This document shows, one piece after another, positions 6,978 through 15,362 of a stretch of DNA of 21,821 bases; the stretch's first letter is position 1, and each line of letters begins with the position of its first letter. Source of the DNA: Chrysochromulina parva (taxonomy: Eukaryota; Haptophyta; Prymnesiales; Chrysochromulinaceae); NCBI GenBank assembly GCA_002887195.1, contig PJAB01000699.1, forward strand, positions 1 to 21,821, in the 5' to 3' direction. The translations under genes were made by a program, and so were the position numbers. The notes under the pieces are model-generated. The model did no database searches, was not told where the DNA came from, and saw only the letters and a program-made list of their open reading frames with translations.

Positions 6978-9900
6978 TCAGTCGGACAGGAAAGTGAGGG
7001 CGCAGCGCTCGGCAACGAGTGGCGTGATCCCAAAGGGGACCGGCTGCGCGGCGAAGCGCATCACCGCGTCCTGCATGAGCTTGAGTTCCTTGGGATTGTA
7101 TGACAGATTGGTCAAGATCTTCTTCCACGCGTCGTCCAAGTTGGCGCGCGCCCCTTCCCAGCGCGGGTCGAAGCGCGTGGTGCGCATCGTCTCCACCTCC
7201 GATTTGCGCGTGAGCTTATCCTCATTGATGGTAAAGGCAAGCTCGGAGCCGTTTGTAGCGGCCACGAGCGGCACGGTGGCGCCGCGCTTGACGCGGCACT
7301 CGGCAGGCTGCAAGTAGGTGATGCCCTGGCCAAGGCCGAGCGTGCGGCTCGGATCTCCAAATGGCGAGGTCGAGATCACGATCTCCTCGTCGAGGATGAG
7401 ATCGAACCAGATTACGAGCGCTGACACGATGCCGTCGCGCGAGCAGATGACCTCGAGCTCTTCAATCTGCGATCAGAGGCGATCAGAGGCGATCAGAGGC
7501 GATCAGAGGCGATGAGAGGCAATCAGAGGCGATGAGAGGCGATGAGAGGCGATGAGTGGCGATCAGAGGCGATCAGAGGCGATCAGAGGCGATGAGTGGC
7601 GATCAGAGGCGATGAGAGGCGATGAGAGGCGATCAGAGGCGATGAGAGGCGATGAGAGGCGATGAGTGGCGATCAGAGGCGATGAGAGGCGATGAGAGGC
7701 GATCGCACCTGCTGCTCGACGCGCGCATCTGCAAAGTCGAAGACGAAGATGTCGAAGACGTCACTCATCTGCACGTACGCGTCCTTCTTCCTCTCGAGAT
7801 GGATCGGGCGCACCTCCTTTGACCAGCGGTATGCGTCCGCCATAGTCATGTCGACCCCATGCAGCTCGCCCGTCCGCATCTCCACAAGCATGCCCTTCAT
7901 CACACCCGCCGCGGGCAAGATGCGAACACTCGCCGTCGTGAAGCCCTGGCGCAGGTGCTGCACGTAGTGTAGGATGCCGTCGCCAATGAGCGTGTGGTCG
8001 ATGCACTCGAGCAGCAAAATGTCCGCCTTGCGGCTGAGCTCCTCATGAGCTCTCAAGTTGCGTGCGTCCTTTTGCAAGAACGAGATGCGCCCGCTCACCT
8101 CATTGTGGCGTGCGCACGCCTCCGCGACGCCGATGAGGTCCGCACTCTTCTCGCAAGCGACGACGTGGTCAGAGCAGTCGGGCCGTGCGGCCGCTGCTAC
8201 GATGGAGAGGGTCCCAATGCCAGCGCCCACGTGCAGCGTCAGCACGCCCTTGTGCTTCGGGTGGGAAAAGATGGCCTTACGCAGTGCGGCCGCGAAGGTG
8301 CGGTTCAAGTGGCCGTCCAACGACACCTCGAGCTGCGACTGCACCACGAGGCCGCGACGTGGCGCGGGCGGCGGCATGTCGCGGTGGGCAAAGTGAAGTC
8401 GCGTTCGGTTGTGCGACGCGATCACGGGCAGCGAATCGCCGATATGCACCTGCTTGAGTGGCACAAAGTGGAGTGCCTGCCCAATACTGAGCCTTGTGGC
8501 GCCCGGCACGGCGGCCGCCACCGGTGAGGAGGTGAGCAGCCCGTGGCTGCCCATGTGCAACTCGTACCAGAAGACGATGGCGTTGCAACGGCCGTCCGCA
8601 ATCACGTCCATCTCGATCTCGTAGCGCTCCTCGCGCTTAATGAGAGTGCTCGCGGCGCGAAAGTCGAACGTGAGCGCGGTCACCGGCTTCGTGAGCGGCC
8701 TGAGCACGCGCCTATAGAGGACGTCGTCCATGTCTACCTGCCGCAGCTGTGGAGACCACATCACCCGTTCGACGGGCTGCATGTCCACCGGCAAGCCCGG
8801 GTCGGTGAGGACCTGGACGCCCATGGCCCAGACTCGCGCTGCGGCGGGCAGGATCGTCGTGTCCTTGCGCACGCACTCTTCCTTCTTGAGCTGGTTGATC
8901 GCGAGCACGAGGCCCTGCCCGAGCAGTGAGAAGTCAATGTTGTGACAGAGCACCAAATCGGGCTTTGCATGCAGCTCGTGATGCATGCGCAGCCCATCAT
9001 ACGGACGATGCAGGACCGAGAAGTGTTCACAGCGCGCCACGAGCTGTGAATTGACCTCGTCGACGGTCATACGCTGTGCGCGGTCCTCGCGGATGAGCGC
9101 CCGCCGCGCCGCCTGCGCACCCCTCCCCTTGGCAGCCGCCGCCGCGGGTGCCGGTGTGAAATCAGCCTTGCCCTCGAGCTCCGCCAGCAGATTGGATGCG
9201 TCGGCATTCTTGCCTGATTTGGAGACGCGCAGAACGTCCTGAAGGCGCAGACGCGCCTCACGCAGCCGCCCAAGCTGGGCGAGCGCCTGTGCCATCCGAT
9301 AGTACCCCTTGCCAAAGTCGGGCACGCAGCGCACCGCCGCGTGCCCGTCGGCGAGCGCCGACTCGAACTCGCCCAATTTGAGATAACATAGCGCCCGGTT
9401 GGCAAGCAGGTTGACCTTGAGCTCCGGCTTCGCGTCGGTGGGCGGGAGGGCCTCGGTGTAGAGCGCGATCGCACGCTCGTACTGGCCCGCGCGGAAGGCG
9501 ATGGAGCCCGCCTGCTTCACGCGCTCGGACAGCCCGAGGCTCATGGGCAAGCGCGACCAGTGGTCCTTCTCAAACGCGATCAGCGTGTGCCGTTGTACGG
9601 CCGCATGCGCTAGCTTTGCTAGGAAGCCGTGGGGCTCGCACACGTAGACCTTGTTCGCGCCCGCCTCCATCGAGAGCAGCGGCAGCAGCCCCATGGCCGA
9701 GCCCAGGTGCAGCACCACGCCCGACTGGCCTCGCGGCACGAGCAGCGGTACTGCCTGACGGATGACCTCGGCGTAGGCATCGGTACGCGCGCTGTCGAGC
9801 AGAGCCTCGAGCTCCGAGCGTGGCGCGAGGATGGCAGAGTGCGCCATCAGGTGCGACGCGAGGGCCTTGACCATCGTCGAGTCCGTGTACCACTTCTCGC

Positions 9901-10633
9901 TCTTCGTCATCGTGCGCTCGAGCAGCGCAAAGTCGAATTCACTCTTGCCAAGCTCCTCGCGCAAGCCGGTCATCGCCTCGTCATTCTTCGCCTGCGCCGC
10001 CTCGGCGCGCTTCTGCAGCTCGGTCTTCTCGGGCGCGGGCTTGTGCATCCAGTGCGGATCGTTGACGCGCTCCACGTTGAGCACCATCTGCAGCGTCTCG
10101 CGTGCCTGGATCAGACGACCCGACGCCTCGACATTATCAGGTTCCAGTTCACACACCTTTGTGAACACCGCAGCGCTCTCCTTCCACTTTTTCGTCTTCA
10201 TCAGCGCGCAACCGAAACGGTAGAGGCCCTTGGGCCAGTCGGGCTTGAGCTGCACTGCGAGTGCCGTGTCATGCAGCGCCAACTGAAAGTACTCGTCCAT
10301 GCGCTCGCCGCCGATGGTCTCGCCGAGGTGTAGGTAGCACAGCGCGCGGTTGCACAGCACCTCGTGATCGTACGGCTTCGCGGCGAGCACGCTCGTGTAA
10401 TGCTCGGCTGCCTCCTCGTGCCGGCCGGCCTTGACGGCCTCGTTGCCCATGTCGCGGCACACGGCCGCCGCGTGCTCCAGCTGCTCCTTCGGGATCTGCT
10501 TGAATGCCTCGTTGATGTCCTCGATTGCGCCCTCGGACGACTTGTGGCTCGTGTCGAGGGCGTCGCTTATCACCTCCAGAGCGTCGGCATCCAAGGGCGG
10601 TGCTGGGACGGGTACCTCGCGCTTCAACGGCAT
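6978..10633 (-). CDS. PRMT9-like protein arginine methyltransferase with TPRs, tandem catalytic modules
   Basis: Exons 10633-7709 and 7466-6978, joined in phase 0, give 1137 residues. Such enzymes transfer methyl groups from S-adenosylmethionine to Arg; human PRMT9 also has N-terminal TPRs and two methyltransferase modules. Here N-terminal TPRs span about 55-180. Module 1 has a motif I-like VLHLGSAMGLL (307-317) and VCEPH (331-335). A second TPR block (about 370-485) is inserted before its double-E loop region LCHNIDFSLLGQG (562-574), where both Glu are gone; its beta-barrel follows (about 590-760). Module 2 has motif I LTLHVGAGIGTLS (798-810), ACEKS (826-830) and LLLECIDHTLIGDG (873-886), with the first Glu at 876 and Asp885 in place of the second Glu, then a barrel completed by exon 2. 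Module 2 is probably the active one. The frame continues upstream to a GTG, but 10633 is the first ATG. Confidence 0.85.
7467..7708 (-). other. Minisatellite-filled intron of the PRMT9-like gene
   Basis: 242 nt with a GTGCGA donor and an ATCGCAG acceptor. It joins RVEQQ to IEELEVICSRDG in phase 0 and completes the C-terminal barrel. Almost the whole intron is a 10-bp tandem repeat. Confidence 0.85.
7471..7700. repeat. 10-bp minisatellite, 23 units
   Basis: Twenty-three tandem units with consensus GATSAGWGGC on + (variants GATCAGAGGC, GATGAGAGGC, GATGAGTGGC, one AATCAGAGGC). In the transcript sense the unit is GCCTCTSATC, so it is pyrimidine-rich. Variants recur in blocks, which suggests segmental duplication of several units at a time. 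Confidence 0.95.
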
Positions 10634-10998
10634 CTTGGCGGCGCACGAGCAGGCGGCAGCCGAGCCTCGCCGCACAGGTGGTCGGTCTGGACGTCCTCCG
10701 TCGCCGAAGTTTGCCTCCTTAAAAAGTTAAGTTTGTCTCTTGACAAGTCCTGAAAGGAACCACGCAGCGAGCCGAAAAGGGAAAGCTCGCCAGATATTAG
10801 AGGAAGTGCGGCGTGCATACAGGCTCTGTCAGCCAAGTCAAGTCAAGTAACTTCATGTAAACAACCTACAGGAAGCCTATATCGATTGTGCTCTCACGGC
10901 TAGCAGTGGAGGCGAGAGTCGACGGAGAGGAGGATTAACTTTACTAGGGGAAACTCTTTGAAAGGACGAAAAATGACCATTGGCCGTGAAGACACGAA
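10634..10998. promoter_or_regulatory. Divergent promoter region between the PRMT9-like gene and MZT1 (365 bp)
   Basis: The two genes start facing away from this gap. It contains a short AGTCA/TGACT run (10835-10847) resembling the (TGACT)6 repeat of the other divergent promoter at 3202. It also contains CCATTGG (CCAAT box on the minus strand) around 10977-10983, about 20 bp before the MZT1 ATG. No TATA box is evident. Regulatory roles are inferred from position only. Confidence 0.4.
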
Positions 10999-11464
10999 AT
11001 GGCCACCGAGCGTCCGCGCGAGGAGACGCTTGACGGTGCGCCGAGCGAGCCACTCCCCCGATATCTGCGACGCGACTCAGCCCTCCCTCCCTCCAGCTTT
11101 GACACGGCTTGGCTCGGCTGTCGGCCGCTGCCATCTTCTAGACGCTCAACACTGCCTGTCGTCTTTGTGCGCAGTGCTGTATGACATCTCGCAGCTGCTG
11201 CAGACAGGTCTCGATCGCGAAACTTTGGCCGTGCTCGTCGGCCTCACTGAGAGCGGCGTGAATCCTGAGGCTCTTGCCGCGGTTATCAAGGAGCTGCGGC
11301 GCGAAACTGCGGCCCTGCGTGCCGATGAGGCCGGCATCACACCTCGAGACGCAGTCATCTCTGCAGCTGCGCGGTTAGGAGCGGAGGAAGCGGCGTTCCC
11401 TACCGCCAACGTCCGCAGCATGGTGGATCAAGCTCAGCAGCCCCATGTTCGCACCCTGCAGTGA
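10999..11464 (+). CDS. MZT1: MOZART1 (mitotic-spindle organizing protein 1)
   Basis: Exon 1 is only 37 nt (10999-11035) and exon 2 is 11175-11464, giving 108 residues. Splicing rebuilds the family signature: residues 8-24 read [17 protein letters not shown], followed by [30 protein letters not shown] in two blocks (spanning about 25-54). MOZART1 is a small helical partner of gamma-tubulin complex proteins; it helps recruit and activate gamma-tubulin ring complexes for microtubule nucleation at spindle poles and basal bodies. Usual family members have about 70-85 residues. This one carries an extra C-terminal tail (about 65-108) of unknown role. The longer unspliced frame from 10958 would destroy the conserved N-terminal helix. 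It shares a divergent promoter region with the PRMT9-like gene. Confidence 0.92.
11036..11174 (+). other. Intron of MZT1
   Basis: 139 nt, donor GTGCGC, acceptor TTTGTGCGCAG, phase 1. Joining GACG to TGCTG recreates Leu-Asp-Val-Leu-Tyr, matching the conserved first helix of MOZART1. Confidence 0.92.
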
Positions 11465-11886
11465 CACAACAACAACAACCGGGTTTCGTTGACTCGAAAA
11501 GGTCATGCGTTCTCGTAAGTAAGTAAGTAAGTAAAACACGCCTATCGGCAGCGTACACCCGGCGAGAGGGATACCCCCAGGCATACAGAGCGTGTACGGT
11601 GGTATTGGTCAACAGCCAAGTGCCGGGACTGAATACTGATGAAAGCCATCAGATCTTACATCAGTCGACGCTCTCACACATTCGAATGCGAATCCAGACC
11701 GTCGCGTATCCGGCACGCCGGACCGCGGCCGGTACGCCGTACCGTACCCGGTGTACACGTGACCGTGTACCGTGTACTTTCGTACCCGTGTACACGTGAC
11801 CGTGTACTTTCGGTAAACCACAACAACGACCGGTACCGATACGGAAGAGCACTACGCAACTCGATTCATACGGGTCCGTTTTCACG
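11465..11886. other. Intergenic gap between convergent MZT1 and PEX6 (422 bp)
   Basis: No gene seen. It holds the 3' ends of both transcripts, a short (CAA) run just after the MZT1 stop, a (GTAA)5-type tetranucleotide repeat near 11516-11535, and a GTAC-rich block at about 11730-11840 with an exact 20-bp direct repeat. Confidence 0.6.
11751..11807. repeat. 20-bp direct repeat carrying GTGTACAC palindrome and CACGTG box
   Basis: GTGTACACGTGACCGTGTAC occurs exactly at 11751-11770 and 11788-11807 (37-bp spacing). Each copy contains the palindromes GTGTACAC and CACGTG (a G-box/E-box core). Surrounding GTACCG-type inverted repeats could fold. The site is between convergent 3' ends, so a promoter role is not expected. 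Confidence 0.85.
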
Positions 11887-14800
11887 TCAGCGAGCATATC
11901 CGAGCTCTGCCGCTGCCGCCTCAAAATGGCGAGCGCACACAGTCAGCTCCGGCGCTCGCTCGGTGCCCGCGCCTACCGCATCATCGTCCTCGCTAGCACT
12001 CTCAAAGTCCTCCTCAGCGTCGCCCGTCGCTCGCCCGCTGGCGGCCACGCGCGTCGCCATCGGCGGGTTCGCGCGCTCTTGGGCGGCGGCGTCGTGGATG
12101 GCAAGGGTGAGGGCGCCCGCACACAGAGCGTACAGCTCGGCGCCGCTCAGCGTGAGAGGCAGCTGCTCGCACACGTCATCGAGGTGCACGTCCGAGGCGA
12201 GAACAAAGCGACGCGTGAGCGCTCCGAGCACTTGCCGTTGCTGTGGGCGCGTGTCCGGCGGCCCTATGTACACCAGCTTCTCAAAGCGTCCGGGACGCAG
12301 GAGCGACGTATCTAGAAGATCGGGACGGTTGGTAGCACCAAGCACGAACAGAGGTGGGGCGCCGGCGTGGCCGGCGCTGTGCACGCTATCAAGCTCAGCC
12401 ATGAGCTGCGACACGACGCGGTCCATCACGCCGCCCGCGTCGCCGGTCGCGCCGCGGCTCGGCGCGAGCGCATCGATCTCATCGAAGAAGATGACACACG
12501 GGGCGGCATCGCGCGCCCTTGCGAAGAGCTCGCGCACCTGTCGCTCGGACTCGCCCACATACGGCGAGAGTAGCTCGGGTCCCTTGACTGATAAGAAGGC
12601 GAGCTGGCACTCGGTGGCCACGGCCTTGGCGAGCAGCGTCTTACCGGTACCTGGCGGCCCATGGAGGAGCACGCCCGAGCGTTGACGAACCCCACCGGCG
12701 AAGAGGGCAGGATGGCGAAGCGGCAGCTGCACGGTCTCAAGGATCGCGCGCTTGGCCTCTGCCTGACCACCCACATCTTCCCAGCGCACGTTGGGCACGC
12801 TCGGTCGTCCAATGGCCGCCGCGCCGAGAGCGCTCAGCCGGCGCGACGCTTGATCGAGCTCCCCGTCACCGAAGCAGCCAGCCTTTGCACCGGTGCGTCC
12901 GACGCGGCCGCTTTGGGTACGGCCCTCGGCCACGGCCCCCTCGGCGAGGGCGCGCGCGTGCGCACAGGCCACACGCCACTCGGCCGATCCAAACGACGGG
13001 TATTCCTCCACGACGCGCCGGCGTGCGGAGCGATGCGTCGCCTCGTCCGCCTGCGCGGCGTCCAGGTGGGTATGTAGCATCCCCTCCCTCGCCGCGGCGC
13101 TCGGCGGCCCGACCGGTACGATGGTCGTGAAAAAGGCGCGCAGAGAGGCGGGCACCTCCTCGAGGGAGCGCGCCGTGCCGAGCACGAGCACCACGTGGCC
13201 GGGCGCCGTAACGGGCGCCTCACCGGAAGGCAGCGTCGTTGTCGCCGTCGACACGGTGCTGGCAGTGGCAGCATTCGCGGCCGCAGCAGCCCAGAAAGAG
13301 GCATCATCACCCCCTATGGACACGCCGCCGTTCGCTCGCGACGGCGCGATGCTGCTGGCTGACGCGAGAGCGATCTCGTCGAGAGCCTCCGTGAGGACTT
13401 GTGCCCAGGAAACTTCCTCCCCTCCGGCTCCGCCCGCACCGCCACCGCCCGCACCGTCGCCACCGCCGGCACCGCCGCCACCACCGGCCTCGCCGTGGCC
13501 CGCGGCCGAGCCGAGCAGCTCGAGCCGAGTGAGCAGCAGCACGCACGGTGCACATCTGGCAGCGTCGGCCACCAGTGTAGGCAGAGCTCGCAGCGCATGC
13601 GACACGCCGTCCGCGTCCGCAAGTAACGAGGCGGCCGACCGCTCCAAGCAGTGCATGCCAAGGGCATCACAAGCCTCTAGCACATGCGAGCGCTTGCCAC
13701 GGCCCGCCGGCCCGTGCAGCAGCACTGAGGGGCGCAGCCCAAGACGGCGCGCGTCCAGATGCATCGCGAGCGTGAGAGCACGCTGCACCGCCTCCGCCGC
13801 AGCGCCCAGGGCAGGCGGCCCCGGCCGGTGGCCAGACGGTGCGAGATAAGCTCCGAGATAGCGCTGCAGATGCGGCGGCGGCGCACAGGCGACGTCGGCG
13901 GCTTGTGTTAGGCTCGTGAGCCCCCGCTCGATGGTGAGGCTCCCGTCGTACGAGCCGGCGCCCACGACAGCGTCTGCCTCGCACGAGCCGGCGCCCACGA
14001 CAGCGCCCGCCTCGCACGAGCCAGCGGTCAGCACCTTGCTGGATGCCCACGACGGCGCGCCCCCGCCACCCAGAGCGCCCGCCGCCGCCCGGGGGCTCCA
14101 CGCATGCATGCCGGCCGACGCAGCCGCCCCTTGCACAGCACACGGCTCGAGACCAACCACCTGAAAGAGGAGCCAAGCATGGGCGCCGTAGTGCCCCTCA
14201 TCTCCTTCGCCGCTCGCGTCGCTGCTCTCCGGATCGGCGCCGCCGCCGTCGCCATCGTCGCCTTCGTCGCCTTCAGAGCCGGCGCCGTCCTTACCGTAGA
14301 CATCTGCACCGTCGGCGCTCACGTCGGCGCCTCCTGCTGCCTCGCGCACAGCTGCGCCCAGCTCGCTACTCAGCTCGCTAGCGGCCGGGCTGGGCGGCGC
14401 CAGCACCCCGCGACGGACCATCGCACCCAGCCGACTCGCGGCTCGCACGGCCACTGCAAATGTGTCGCCTACCTGCAGCACGCGCCGCCGGCGAAAGTGG
14501 CGGCGGAGCGCTTTGGCAAGCGTCGCGGCATTCGGACCGTCGGCACGCCCGAGCAGCGGGTCTGGCGGCGGCGTGCGAACGAGCGCCACGACGGCCTTGG
14601 CCGCGGGTGGCGGCAGCATGGTGCTCTCGTTCGGTGGAGTCATCACCGCAACAGTCGCGCCATGGGCGGCCAGGCCAAGGTGATGGAGTAGCAGCGGCGA
14701 GCAGTAGATGGTGCCTGGCTGCGGATGCTCCATGATGCTAGTGCCATCGGATGGAGGTGTAAGTGCGTGGAGCCGAGCCGGCCGCGCGCGCTGGACGCCT

Positions 14801-15288
14801 TCAACCACGAGCAGCACGAGCGCTCCGCTCGGCACTCCAAAGGCTTGCAGCGTCTCGCACGCGACGGCTGCTTCGATGGCCGGATCGGGGCCTATGAGTT
14901 CGCCATCATCGCCCTCGAAATCTAGCCGTGTGGGCCGTGAAAGCAGTCGGACGGGCAGGCACCTGCCCACAACTTTGTTGGCAGGGGCTGCTGCAATGCT
15001 CGTCGCCGCCATGGAGACTACTGCGCCCAGACTATTGCGTCTATATAGATTCCGAGTTGTGGGTGGCGAGTCCACGGACGGCTGTGACGATGATGGCTGT
15101 GGTGCCGGTGAAGTTGCAAGGGATGACGGCGACGCTGCCCACACGACTGGCAGCTCAAGCGAAGACAGGAACATGATGTCGGTCATGTTCATTAACACTC
15201 TACATTCACAGTTCACAGCAACACCCACCGTATTGAGAGAAAGAAGGAGCCGGAAAAAGCTGCCTTTTTTTATCCCGCCAGGTCGCAT
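11887..15288 (-). CDS. PEX6: Peroxisomal biogenesis factor 6, double AAA+ ATPase
   Basis: 1133 residues, apparently intronless. PEX6 forms a hexamer with PEX1 that extracts ubiquitinated PEX5 from the peroxisomal membrane so the receptor can be recycled. D2 (residues about 832-1080) is canonical: NVRWEDVGGQAEAKRAILET, Walker A GPPGTGKT (about 876-883), Walker B VIFFDEID (about 931-938) and the second region of homology GATNRPDLLDTSLLRPGRF (about 983-1001). The block FLSVKGPELLSPYVGESE and the DRVVSQLMAELD stretch favour PEX6 over PEX1 or CDC48. D1 (about 515-760) is degenerate: Walker A reads GPAGRGKR and the Walker B site reads VLLLTRLELL without Asp-Glu, as is usual for an inactive PEX6 D1. 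Low-complexity Gly and acidic insertions occur at about 320-365 and 600-625. The start is uncertain: later Met codons at 15192, 15186 and 15012 are alternatives. Confidence 0.9.
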   Translation of the reverse strand: MRPGGIKKGSFFRLLLSLNTVGVAVNCECRVLMNMTDIMFLSSLELPVVWAASPSSLATSPAPQPSSSQPSVDSPPTTRNLYRRNSLGAVVSMAATSIAAAPANKVVGRCLPVRLLSRPTRLDFEGDDGELIGPDPAIEAAVACETLQAFGVPSGALVLLVVEGVQRARPARLHALTPPSDGTSIMEHPQPGTIYCSPLLLHHLGLAAHGATVAVMTPPNESTMLPPPAAKAVVALVRTPPPDPLLGRADGPNAATLAKALRRHFRRRRVLQVGDTFAVAVRAASRLGAMVRRGVLAPPSPAASELSSELGAAVREAAGGADVSADGADVYGKDGAGSEGDEGDDGDGGGADPESSDASGEGDEGHYGAHAWLLFQVVGLEPCAVQGAAASAGMHAWSPRAAAGALGGGGAPSWASSKVLTAGSCEAGAVVGAGSCEADAVVGAGSYDGSLTIERGLTSLTQAADVACAPPPHLQRYLGAYLAPSGHRPGPPALGAAAEAVQRALTLAMHLDARRLGLRPSVLLHGPAGRGKRSHVLEACDALGMHCLERSAASLLADADGVSHALRALPTLVADAARCAPCVLLLTRLELLGSAAGHGEAGGGGGAGGGDGAGGGGAGGAGGEEVSWAQVLTEALDEIALASASSIAPSRANGGVSIGGDDASFWAAAAANAATASTVSTATTTLPSGEAPVTAPGHVVLVLGTARSLEEVPASLRAFFTTIVPVGPPSAAAREGMLHTHLDAAQADEATHRSARRRVVEEYPSFGSAEWRVACAHARALAEGAVAEGRTQSGRVGRTGAKAGCFGDGELDQASRRLSALGAAAIGRPSVPNVRWEDVGGQAEAKRAILETVQLPLRHPALFAGGVRQRSGVLLHGPPGTGKTLLAKAVATECQLAFLSVKGPELLSPYVGESERQVRELFARARDAAPCVIFFDEIDALAPSRGATGDAGGVMDRVVSQLMAELDSVHSAGHAGAPPLFVLGATNRPDLLDTSLLRPGRFEKLVYIGPPDTRPQQRQVLGALTRRFVLASDVHLDDVCEQLPLTLSGAELYALCAGALTLAIHDAAAQERANPPMATRVAASGRATGDAEEDFESASEDDDAVGAGTERAPELTVCARHFEAAAAELGYAR
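13942..14022 (-). repeat. 33-bp coding tandem repeat in PEX6
   Basis: Residues about 423-449 repeat the unit Gly-Ser-Cys-Glu-Ala/Asp-x-Ala-Val-Val-Gly-Ala twice and then diverge (GSYDG). It lies in the poorly conserved linker before D1. Confidence 0.75.
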
Positions 15289-15362
15289 GCATTTGAAGAC
15301 ACGTAGGTAACGACCCTACTCTGAGACTCCGCGACACCTCGCTCCGACGGCGACGCACACGG

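Noticed and set aside
7471..7700. CRISPR-like array of short repeats
   Set aside because: The units are 10 bp with no spacers and lie inside a eukaryotic intron; it is a minisatellite.
7673..10675. Single-exon PRMT ending after the minisatellite, starting at 10675
   Set aside because: 10675 is GTG, not ATG, and the C-terminal barrel is only complete when 7708 is spliced to 7466.
10958..11464. Unspliced 168-residue frame as the MZT1 product
   Set aside because: It lacks the conserved ETLDVLYDIS helix start, which appears exactly when 11035 is joined to 11175.
12893..13849. 318-codon plus-strand open frame
   Set aside because: It is antisense to PEX6, low complexity and caused by high GC content; no domain visible.
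11887..15288. CDC48/p97 or PEX1 identity for the double AAA+ ATPase
   Set aside because: CDC48 has two intact ATPase domains, whereas D1 here is degenerate; the D2 sequence fits PEX6 more closely than PEX1.
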